A stretch of DNA of 32,690 bases from contig DUFZ01000026.1 in the NCBI GenBank assembly GCA_013331635.1, positions 1-32,690 on the forward strand. The letters run 5' to 3'. The notes below the pieces were generated by a model, which had not been told where the DNA came from, ran no database searches, and saw only the letters and a list, made by a program, of their open reading frames with translations. The position numbers were made by a program, and so were the translations under genes. Source of the DNA: Candidatus Woesearchaeota archaeon (lineage in GTDB: Archaea > Nanobdellota > Nanobdellia > Woesearchaeales > GW2011-AR9). Position 1 is the first letter of the stretch. The number at the start of each line of letters is the position of its first letter. Of this stretch, positions 21,720 to 28,670 are shown in pieces.

Positions 21720-23204
21720 TTATTGATGCTGTAACGATGATAACTTTTCTATCAGCCGGGCTATATTTACTCGTTCCTGGAAGGTATTCTCACGGTCGCG
21801 GACAGTAACGGCGTTATCATCTAAACTTTCAAAGTCGATGGTAAGGCAGTATCTCGTTCCAATTTCATCGGCTCGGGCATATCGCCTCCCTACTGAGCCA
21901 GACTCGTCGTAGAAGCAGGAAAAGGTTTTTCGAAGCTGTTCATACACCTGCTCGGCTTTAGCCGTAATCTCCGGCTTATTTTTGACCAGGGGAAAGACCG
22001 CGCAGTAGAAAGGAGTAAGTTGATTGGGAAGATGGAGTACGATGTTCCCTCGCTGCTGATTATCCTCATAGGCTAAATCCAGCAAGGCATACACATTCCT
22101 ATCGACACCAAAAGAGAGTTCCAGCACGTGGGGAATAAATTTCTGCCCGCTTTCTTCTTCCAGCACTTCCAGAGACTGTTTAGAGATTTTACCATGCCCT
22201 TGTAAATCATGATCAGTTCGATAATGCAACCCGCCTACCTCGGTAAAGCCGTATTCCTGAAGGTCTACTTCTAAATCAAAGTGATATTTATTGTAAAAGG
22301 CTTTTTCGGTATCATTTAACTGATACAGGCGGAATTTCTCAGTGGGGATATGCAGGCGCTCCAGATAGAACTGCTGGATTTTGACGAGATGATAGACATA
22401 AAAGGCAGGCAGGCCTTGCTGAACGAGCTCCGCGGCAGTTCTTTCGACAACCTTGCCAGGGGAACGATCAGCAACCAAGAGTGTTCTTAAAGGATAATCT
22501 TTTATCAAGGGAAAAGAACGATGCTCATTGATCCTAGAGGGATTAAAAAAAATCTGTAATTCAGCTTGCGTAAACTCGCGCTGGCGCAAGGTTAAGTTCC
22601 GGGGCGAGATCTCGTTGCGATAGGCACGGCCAATGATGGCTAAGCCCAACGGTAATTTTTTTCGCAGCAACTCATGCTGGAGCTTGAAATTGACATAGGG
22701 GGACTGAGCGGTTTCCGGGCGAAGATAAGCTTTCTGGGAAGAACCTACTCCTAAATTCAGGGGGAACATCATATTCATAATCGTCACCGGAAGAAAATTA
22801 GATTTACATTTTGGGCATTGGAGATGATGCGACTGAACCAGTTTGGTGAGTTCTTCAGGGGTGTGTCCTTCCATTCGTTTCTGCAGAGCTTTTTCCAGAA
22901 AATGATCAGCTCTATCTTGGAACTGGCACTTAGAGCATTTGATAACCGGGTCGATAAAGTTCTCCAGATGCCCGGAAGCTCTAAAGACATTCTCAGGCAT
23001 GATATTGGCAGCTTCTATCTCAAAGAAGTTGTCATTAAGACCTAAAAAATAGCTGCGCCAGAGATTTTCAAAGTTGTGCTTGAGCTTGGTCCCAAGATGC
23101 CCGTAATCATATAAGCCAGCAATGCCGCCATAGATTTCGCTGGAAGGATAGATGAATCCTTTCTTTTTGCAAAACATGGCTAGATCGGAGGTGGTGTGGG
23201 TCAT
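21720..23204 (-). CDS. glyS: Glycyl-tRNA synthetase (archaeal class II)
   Basis: 494 residues from the ATG at 23204 (MTHTTSDLAMFCKKKGFIYP); the open frame to 23264 crosses the TATA region at 23223-23233. Motif 2 is YRNEISPRNLTLRQREFTQAE-like (the GlyRS 'PR...REF..aE' signature) and an insertion with two C-x2-C pairs (CSKC, CPKC) binds zinc. VLELSFGVDRNVYALL contains motif 3, and the C-terminal anticodon-binding domain (about 395-490, DEIGTRYCLTIDFESLDDNAVTVRDR) is complete. It is shorter than the usual 550-570 residues, mostly through smaller insertions. Confidence 0.96.
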   Translation of the reverse strand: MTHTTSDLAMFCKKKGFIYPSSEIYGGIAGLYDYGHLGTKLKHNFENLWRSYFLGLNDNFFEIEAANIMPENVFRASGHLENFIDPVIKCSKCQFQDRADHFLEKALQKRMEGHTPEELTKLVQSHHLQCPKCKSNFLPVTIMNMMFPLNLGVGSSQKAYLRPETAQSPYVNFKLQHELLRKKLPLGLAIIGRAYRNEISPRNLTLRQREFTQAELQIFFNPSRINEHRSFPLIKDYPLRTLLVADRSPGKVVERTAAELVQQGLPAFYVYHLVKIQQFYLERLHIPTEKFRLYQLNDTEKAFYNKYHFDLEVDLQEYGFTEVGGLHYRTDHDLQGHGKISKQSLEVLEEESGQKFIPHVLELSFGVDRNVYALLDLAYEDNQQRGNIVLHLPNQLTPFYCAVFPLVKNKPEITAKAEQVYEQLRKTFSCFYDESGSVGRRYARADEIGTRYCLTIDFESLDDNAVTVRDRENTFQERVNIARLIEKLSSLQHQ

Positions 23205-23239
23205 TTTTTTGGAATTTACGTCTATATTTATTAATCTTG

Positions 23240-23641
23240 TTAGCGAGTTAGTTCTTTGGCCCAATCTAAAAATCGTTCTGCATGCTTGAGAGCAAGATCC
23301 GCTTCGTTCGAAGTTATCAATTTTTCTTCATATTCAGCCTGATTTTTTAATCCTAAGAGAGAGGAAAGCTGCTGGATTTTCTTATTGAGGTCCATTCCCG
23401 GCAATACTTTTATCTGCCTGATCAATTGCAATACTTCATTGTGCCTTTCTCCAATACAACGCTGACTTAGGTGAAAAACGGTCAAAGCATCGGCTGCGGA
23501 AATACCACTGTACACTGCATTGATAACGCAACTATTCCAATGGTTTTTTGCAAAAGCATCTTGTGCGCTAGCGAAGCACTCTTGAGCTTTTTGGAGGTAA
23601 TTCTGATGTAAAGAGGGGGTAACGGCCCTGGTATTTACCAT
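23240..23641 (-). CDS. HEPN-domain protein (HepT-like toxin)
   Basis: 133 residues from the ATG at 23641, which overlaps the MNT stop by 7 nt. All-helical. The fold pattern QKAQECFASAQDAFAKNHWNSCVINAVYSGI and the R-x5-H motif in QRCIGERHNE match HEPN RNases. The classical HepT motif R-x4-H-x-Y is altered: spacing is five and Tyr is not present two residues after His. Partnered with the upstream MNT nucleotidyltransferase, as in MntA-HepT systems, where the partner AMPylates the toxin. Confidence 0.82.
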   Translation of the reverse strand: MVNTRAVTPSLHQNYLQKAQECFASAQDAFAKNHWNSCVINAVYSGISAADALTVFHLSQRCIGERHNEVLQLIRQIKVLPGMDLNKKIQQLSSLLGLKNQAEYEEKLITSNEADLALKHAERFLDWAKELTR

Positions 23642-24216
23642 TTTCCACAAATAAGTATGTTCTTTTTAATAATGTTTTCCCTAAGTGCAGGGTTGGTAGC
23701 TGCAAATTCAGCGGGAGTAAATAGAAGCGGCGAGAGGGGGTTTCCAAAAAGATCTAAAACTTTTACTAAAAGTGGTTCTAATTTTTGCTCTACTTTTTTC
23801 TTGTTAGTAGTTATAATAAGAAGGTCTATATCAGAGTTATACCCTTCTTTTTCTTCTGCCACACTCCCAAAGATGGCGCAGACTTTTATATCTTGAAAGG
23901 AGAGGTGTTTCTTAATGAGGTCTATGACTTTTTGCAGAGTCATTTGTTCTTGTCGAAATAACTTATTCAAAGGCTCATAGAGATAAGAATTGGTATTAAG
24001 ATAGAGTGCATGGCTTCTTCCAAATATTTGTTTAATGATTAAATTATGCCGCTCTAACTCCAAGATAGATTTAGAGACTGAACGGTGATTTACTTGAATC
24101 AAAGTGGCCATTTCCCGTATCCAAAAACCCTTACGGGGGAATTTGCACAGTACCCGCAAGAGCTTTACTTTTATCTCTGAGCCAAATATTTCTTCCAGAT
24201 AGGTATGAAATCTCAT
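23635..24216 (-). CDS. MNT nucleotidyltransferase with N-terminal winged helix
   Basis: 193 residues. Residues about 10-75 are a winged helix (VKLLRVLCKFPRKGFWIREM, then NHRSVSKSILELERHNLI). Residues about 95-190 are an MNT-type nucleotidyltransferase with an exact G-S-x10-D-x-D signature (GSVAEEKEGYNSDID). In MntA-HepT modules this enzyme adds AMP to the HEPN toxin. The winged helix suggests autoregulation, and a palindrome sits over its likely transcription start (24227-24244). Confidence 0.88.
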   Translation of the reverse strand: MRFHTYLEEIFGSEIKVKLLRVLCKFPRKGFWIREMATLIQVNHRSVSKSILELERHNLIIKQIFGRSHALYLNTNSYLYEPLNKLFRQEQMTLQKVIDLIKKHLSFQDIKVCAIFGSVAEEKEGYNSDIDLLIITTNKKKVEQKLEPLLVKVLDLFGNPLSPLLFTPAEFAATNPALRENIIKKNILICGKW

Positions 24217-24226
24217 GGTGCATTAA

Positions 24227-24244
24227 ATTCTCCATATGGGGAAT
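24227..24244. promoter_or_regulatory. Operator-like palindrome at the MNT-HEPN promoter
   Basis: An 18-bp inverted repeat (ATTCTCCATATGGGGAAT, one mismatched pair) lies about 10-20 nt downstream of the TATA box TTTTATATA (24254-24262, minus strand) and just before the ATG at 24216. A repressor bound here would block initiation. A second, perfect 14-bp palindrome ATTTTCCGGAAAAT occupies 24273-24286, upstream of the TATA box. Confidence 0.6.
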
Positions 24245-24370
24245 ATTATGTACTATATAAAAGTTACGCCTAATTTTCCGGAAAATGAAACTATTGGCAG
24301 ATTTTTTGATTTTTACTGGCAAATGAAAGATCAAAGTAAATTTTATAAACCAAGAACCTTGCACTAAAGT

Positions 24371-24805
24371 ATGACCTATGACTCAGCACGATACCAAGCG
24401 GTGTACACCCATACCGTGGAACAAATCATAACTAGGGGGTTGCTGGAGGGTAATCGAAAAATTACTCAAAAAGGAATACGAGCGGTGACGCAGACTCTGC
24501 CGGGATTGGAACAGAAATTAGCATCAGCTATGAAAGATCTACGTCAAGTCGTTAATCAACCAAGGAGCTGTGAACAGGATTATGCTCTCTATACTCTTGC
24601 CTGCATCCTCTGGAAAGACTGGAATTATCAGGAGAAGAAGGCAGTGCGAGAACTTGCTGGCAGAACCAATTTGCATGTTTCGGCGCTCCCCATTCTTGCC
24701 GGAGCGTACTTGATGAGTAGGGCAACGGAGAGGGTGATAATCTATTATTCTTCTCAAAATACCTTAAATTTGATGAGGGAAAGGACCAGAGGGAATGGGG
24801 TGTAG
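24371..24805 (+). CDS. Hypothetical helical protein
   Basis: 144 residues, predominantly helical, basic at the end, no membrane segment strong enough to call. A TATA box TTTTATAAA (24341-24349) lies 22 nt upstream, which supports the plus strand over the long opposite-strand frames in this stretch. No family recognised. It converges on the next gene. Confidence 0.55.
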   Translation: MTYDSARYQAVYTHTVEQIITRGLLEGNRKITQKGIRAVTQTLPGLEQKLASAMKDLRQVVNQPRSCEQDYALYTLACILWKDWNYQEKKAVRELAGRTNLHVSALPILAGAYLMSRATERVIIYYSSQNTLNLMRERTRGNGV

Positions 24806-24843
24806 AATAGTTTTTCAATGAGAAAAGGAAAGAAGGAAATTTT

Positions 24844-25185
24844 TTATTCCACAATAATCTGCAGCTTATTTTTATCTATCGGCTCTAAGATCACTTCTTT
24901 TCCTTTTTCAAGAGAGAGAAACTGCACCAATGATTTTGGTATTCGAACATCCAATGCATTTCCCACCTCAGAGACTTTGCTTCGAGCTCGCAATCCCCAT
25001 AATCCTTTGCGTTTAACTTCCATTTCAATTTTATCAGAAGCAGCAGATTCAAACAAAGTTTCACCGCAGTGTTTACACACTAATGCTGCAAAAGTACCAA
25101 TATTCTCCCCTAAAAATACATAGGGGACCTTCTTTTTCTCATACGTTCCCATATTACAACTGGTGCATCTTATTTTTTGTTCCAT
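24844..25185 (-). CDS. Zinc-ribbon plus AbrB antitoxin-like protein
   Basis: 113 residues. An N-terminal MqsA/YgiT-like zinc ribbon carries CTSC (8-11) and CKHC (37-40). Residues about 62-113 form an AbrB/SpoVT DNA-binding hairpin (VSEVGNALDVRIPKSLVQFLSLEKGKEVIL). The same two-domain design occurs in antitoxins. It overlaps the end of the DUF4258 gene by 16 nt. It probably binds the shared promoter. Confidence 0.82.
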   Translation of the reverse strand: MEQKIRCTSCNMGTYEKKKVPYVFLGENIGTFAALVCKHCGETLFESAASDKIEMEVKRKGLWGLRARSKVSEVGNALDVRIPKSLVQFLSLEKGKEVILEPIDKNKLQIIVE

Positions 25186-25403
25186 CCTTTGGGCCTCCCT
25201 AAATGGACTGTAATTACTTTAAATTTATCACCTAGCTTTTCAAACACAACCGTGAAATGCCGGTAGATAGTTATAAAATGATTTCCCTCGAGAAAGCGAG
25301 GACCCCTACTGATAGCCTCGGCAATTTCGACCCGGGAAATCCCATCATCCATGGCTTCATCCTGAGCATGTTTGGTCATTACTACTTCATCCTTTGTTAC
25401 CAT
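25170..25403 (-). CDS. DUF4258 protein, probable toxin
   Basis: 77 residues from the ATG at 25403 (an internal ATG at 25379 is possible). The pattern TKHAQDEAMDDGISRVEIAEAIS, then HFTVVFEKLGDKFKVITVHLG, is the DUF4258 signature (HA...m...gIs, 'kviTv'). These small proteins are associated with zinc-ribbon antitoxins. A TATA box (25437-25450) and a 10-bp palindrome AGTAATTACT (25425-25434) lie upstream, the latter a possible operator. Confidence 0.78.
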   Translation of the reverse strand: MVTKDEVVMTKHAQDEAMDDGISRVEIAEAISRGPRFLEGNHFITIYRHFTVVFEKLGDKFKVITVHLGRPKGWNKK

Positions 25404-25465
25404 CCGAGGATCTCCGTATAAACTAGTAATTACTTGTTTTATTTAAACCTTTCGGCGAAAAATAT

Positions 25466-26662
25466 TCACTTCCTCAACCACTCCACTTCTTCTTCTGTAA
25501 GATCTAATTCTTTGGCAACCTCTATTCCTGCGCCATGCTGAAACATCACTTGAAGATAGGGCACCTGCTCTAAAGCTACTTTTCTGGAAGTGTGCGTCGC
25601 TGCGCCTAGTTTTTCAGCTATCTCTTTTTTCTTGGCATTCTTCATCTTGGCCTGCCAGAGGCGCAGAATACGCATGGTGGGACGGTACTCAACAAAGTTG
25701 GGATTCTTTTCCTCTTTGGCGGAGGAAATGCCGGCGGTGAGTAAATTAGAGATGTAGACTAAAAATCGCCAGTGCTGCTGCCGCTTGATTCGGCCATTAA
25801 ATACATCGGCACGGGCTAAATGCTCATAGGCTTTGGCCAAAGAACTGGGAGTAAGGTATTCTTTAGGCACATTTTCATCCAGCCACAGAAAGACTTCATT
25901 CATATCGACATCAACATCATCTAAAACGGGAAGGGCGTTCTCAACGACTGAGGATTTAAAAATCAAGTGCAGGGCGTTGATGATGGACTCGGTTCGCTTT
26001 CTGTCGGACAGCGTTCGTACCGTGTCCAGAGTGCAGTGCTGGTTTATAGTGCACATCTGTAAATCAAGCAAAGCTCCTCGTACGTCTCCATCAACTTGTC
26101 TGGCAATGGTATTAATGGCCTTGATATCAAATTGAATATTCTCCTGCTCACACACCCACTGCAAGGTGTGAGCGATGGTTTTATGGTCTACCTTATGAAA
26201 TTCAATCAGAGTACACGCTTTGGTCAACGGCTTGAATTTGCTGTCATAGGGGTCATTAGCAGTGAGAATAATGGGAAAGGATGACTTTTGAATTGCCGAC
26301 ACTAACGTCGGGATACACCCGCGGTCTTCCCTTCCAGAAATGTTGTCGATTTCATCGATAAGGATAAGTTTGGGGGTGAAAAAAAGCGACTGCTGTCCTA
26401 AGGCTGCCCCTAAAAATGATTTCATCGAAGCTTCATTGCGTACATCAGAGGAATTAATTTCCAGAATATCATATTTTAACTCCTGGGCTAGCGCATATAC
26501 TGAGGAAGTCTTGCCATTGCCAATGGGGCCATAAATGAGCGCCGCCCGGTTTTTTTGTTTTTTATAATTGAGAATGAAATCCTTCAGCTGCGATACGCCC
26601 AAGGGCTGGCCAAAGACCTGGGCGGAGTTCTTGGGTGCGTAGGTAGTAGTGAAGAGGGGCAT
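25466..26662 (-). CDS. rfcL: Replication factor C large subunit
   Basis: 398 residues from MPLFTTTYAPKNSAQVFGQP (ATG at 26662); the frame extends to 26746 but into the promoter. The AAA+ clamp loader has Walker A GPIGNGKT (45-52), Walker B LILIDEID (99-106), sensor 1 ILTAND and the SSAR/SRC-like RGCIPTLVSA region. RfcL and RfcS load PCNA at primer ends. The C-terminus (LTEEEVEWLRK) lacks an obvious PIP-box (Q-x-x-L/I-x-x-F-F), which RfcL proteins usually carry there. It diverges from the guaB-like gene. Confidence 0.94.
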   Translation of the reverse strand: MPLFTTTYAPKNSAQVFGQPLGVSQLKDFILNYKKQKNRAALIYGPIGNGKTSSVYALAQELKYDILEINSSDVRNEASMKSFLGAALGQQSLFFTPKLILIDEIDNISGREDRGCIPTLVSAIQKSSFPIILTANDPYDSKFKPLTKACTLIEFHKVDHKTIAHTLQWVCEQENIQFDIKAINTIARQVDGDVRGALLDLQMCTINQHCTLDTVRTLSDRKRTESIINALHLIFKSSVVENALPVLDDVDVDMNEVFLWLDENVPKEYLTPSSLAKAYEHLARADVFNGRIKRQQHWRFLVYISNLLTAGISSAKEEKNPNFVEYRPTMRILRLWQAKMKNAKKKEIAEKLGAATHTSRKVALEQVPYLQVMFQHGAGIEVAKELDLTEEEVEWLRK

Positions 26663-26760
26663 ACGAGTGGGGGTCGAGGAAAGGTTAAAAGATTTATGGT
26701 TTAAAATTATATAGAAAGGTTTGATTAACCCATCCAAATACTTCAAACCCTTCTAAGAAA

Positions 26761-26799
26761 GACTTTGAATTCAATGTAAAATAGGGGTTATTCAAAGTC
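26761..26799. promoter_or_regulatory. Inverted repeat between rfcL and the guaB-family gene
   Basis: GACTTTGAAT (26761-26770) and its complement (26790-26799) are separated by 19 bp, in the divergent intergenic region. It could be an operator or an RNA hairpin in the rfcL leader. The guaB-family promoter lies downstream at about 26866-26876, followed by GGAGGG (26891-26896) 10 nt before its ATG. Confidence 0.4.
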
Positions 26800-26906
26800 C
26801 TCTATAATTTTCTATCATGGTTACTTATCTATTTAACCATTCATATTCTCCTTTGCCATAATCTATTTAAAGCCAGCTCCAGAACAGGAAGGAGGGTGGC
26901 AGTTAC

Positions 26907-28334
26907 ATGAAAGATATTCGTTTAGGATTAACTTTTAATGATGTTCTTCTCGTACCTAAGCGCACGCCTCTGAGTTCCCGTAGCGAGGCGGAGGTGACCA
27001 GCCGTTTTACGAAAAATATTGCTCTTAATATCCCCTTAGTCAGCGCCAATATGGCTACCGTTACTGAGCATAAGATGGCGATTGCCATGGCTAGAGAAGG
27101 AGGGCTGGGAGTTATCCATCAGTTTGGAAGCATTGAAGAACAGATGGAAGAAATCAAAAAGGTGAAGAAAAGCACCTGTTACATTATTGATTATCCGGTT
27201 TCGGTTTCTCCTTTAATTACCATCCAGGAAGCGGCTGCCATCATGAAACAGGAGGGGGTAACAAGCTTGCTGGTCAAAGTGGGCGATGAGCTGGTGGGAA
27301 TTTTTACCTCGCGCGATTACCTATTTGAGGATGATTTTAGTAAAAAGATAAGTGAAGTTATGACCACTAAAGAAAAATTGGTAACGGCAGAGTATGGCCT
27401 GCCCTTGGATGAGGCAAAAAAAATCTTACATACGCACCGCATTGAAAAATTACCCCTTTTGCAGAATGGTATCGTCCGGGGCTTAATCACCACTCAAGAC
27501 ATCAAAAAGCTGGAGCAATGGCCCCAGGCCTGCCGGGATACTAAAGGAAGACTGCGAGTAGGAGCTGCTGTTGGAGTGAAAGATACTTTGGAAAGGGCGA
27601 AATCCTGCATCGATGCTGGTGCGGATGTGATTATCTTGGATATCGCCCATGCCCATTCTGAGCTGGCCATCCAGCGCCTGAAAGAACTGAAATCTTATTT
27701 TAACATCGATGTGATGGTCGGAAATATTGCGACAGCAGAAGCTGCTTTGGATTTAATTCAGGCGGGAGCGGATGGGTTAAAAGTGGGAATCGGACCCAGT
27801 CCGGTGTGCACCACTCGCATTATTTCCGGCAGCGGAGTGCCTCAGTTGACTGCTATCTTAGATGTAGTTCGGGTTGCCCGGAATTATAAGGTTCCCGTCT
27901 GCGCCGACGGAGGGATGAAATACCCCGGGGATGTGGCCAAGGCCATCGGCGCGGGCGCCAGCAGTATCTTTTCGGGCTTTCTGTTTGCCGGAACGGATGA
28001 AGCGCCGGGGATGGTCATCATGAAAGACGGCAAGCGGTATAAAAAGTACCTAGGCAGCGCCTCGTATGACAGCGGGCATGAACGGAAAGAAAACTTAGAG
28101 GGAAAACAGTACAAACAAAGGCTGGATATTTTTGTAGAGGGGGTAGCTATTTTGATTGACTACAAAGGACCGGTTCAGGATACCATCCGGGGGATCATCA
28201 AAGGGCTGCAAAGCGCCATCAGTTATTGCGGCGCACATAGTATCGCTGAAATGCAGGAGAAGGCAGAGTTTATACAGATTACATCCAGCGGCTGGGATGA
28301 AAGCCTCAGTAGAGGGCAGAAGTTGAGTGAATGA
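26907..28334 (+). CDS. guaB: IMP dehydrogenase-family enzyme
   Basis: 475 residues, (beta/alpha)8 barrel interrupted by two CBS domains (about 93-205, which usually bind nucleotides). The loop GIGPSPVCTTR carries the catalytic Cys301; GIGPGS is more usual. LTFNDVLLVP, GNIATAEAALDLIQAG and FLFAGTDEAPG are IMPDH-like. However, the flap segment reads YLGSASYDSGHERKENLEGK and lacks the usual DRYFQ Arg-Tyr dyad, as in GMP reductases. The product is probably IMP dehydrogenase (IMP to XMP in GTP synthesis), but GMP reductase is possible. A strong GGAGG precedes the ATG. Confidence 0.88.
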   Translation: MKDIRLGLTFNDVLLVPKRTPLSSRSEAEVTSRFTKNIALNIPLVSANMATVTEHKMAIAMAREGGLGVIHQFGSIEEQMEEIKKVKKSTCYIIDYPVSVSPLITIQEAAAIMKQEGVTSLLVKVGDELVGIFTSRDYLFEDDFSKKISEVMTTKEKLVTAEYGLPLDEAKKILHTHRIEKLPLLQNGIVRGLITTQDIKKLEQWPQACRDTKGRLRVGAAVGVKDTLERAKSCIDAGADVIILDIAHAHSELAIQRLKELKSYFNIDVMVGNIATAEAALDLIQAGADGLKVGIGPSPVCTTRIISGSGVPQLTAILDVVRVARNYKVPVCADGGMKYPGDVAKAIGAGASSIFSGFLFAGTDEAPGMVIMKDGKRYKKYLGSASYDSGHERKENLEGKQYKQRLDIFVEGVAILIDYKGPVQDTIRGIIKGLQSAISYCGAHSIAEMQEKAEFIQITSSGWDESLSRGQKLSE

Positions 28335-28384
28335 AAATAAGTTTGAGGATTAACCCGCAGAAAGAGAACAAAAATAAAAAATCC

Positions 28385-28495
28385 TTAATCCCAGAGCGTG
28401 GCAAAGGATTCTTCTTCCTCATCAAAGTCGTCGTCTCCATCATCGTCGTCATCATCATCGCCAAAAGCGAGATGCTTCTTCTTTTTCTCTTTCAT
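28385..28495 (-). CDS. Tiny acidic protein
   Basis: A 36-residue ORF: MKEKKKKHLAF, then a run of aspartates and glutamates with one phenylalanine, then SFATLWD. A strong AGGGGG ribosome binding site lies about 7 nt before the ATG at 28495, and a TATA-like TTATATGG (28529-28536) lies further upstream. A basic head, polyacidic middle and aromatic C-terminus suggest a binding peptide, possibly of a nucleic-acid or ribosomal partner. Unannotated in most gene finders at this size, so treated as probable. Confidence 0.55.
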   Translation of the reverse strand: MKEKKKKHLAFGDDDDDDDGDDDFDEEEESFATLWD

Positions 28496-28670
28496 GATTT
28501 TCCCCCTAAATATGCTTGAAATCATCATTCCATATAATGCAGATTTAAAATGATTATGGTTGTGGAGAATATAGGTCTTTCTGGGAGAAAGTGGCTGGTC
28601 AGCTTGAAAATACCGTTCTGGGCATTATTACAGCGTTACTTTTTTAAAGAGCCTTTGAATTTATCTATAG

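Noticed and set aside
24552-24854. Two overlapping minus-strand frames opposite 24371-24805
   Set aside because: The plus-strand ORF has a well-placed TATA box; the minus frames are rich in Ser/Pro/Arg with no start signal.
28331-28519. Plus-strand 62-residue ORF with a hydrophobic stretch
   Set aside because: The hydrophobic run is the complement of the GAT/GAC/GAA codons of the acidic minus-strand ORF; there is no promoter and it begins 1 nt before the guaB stop.
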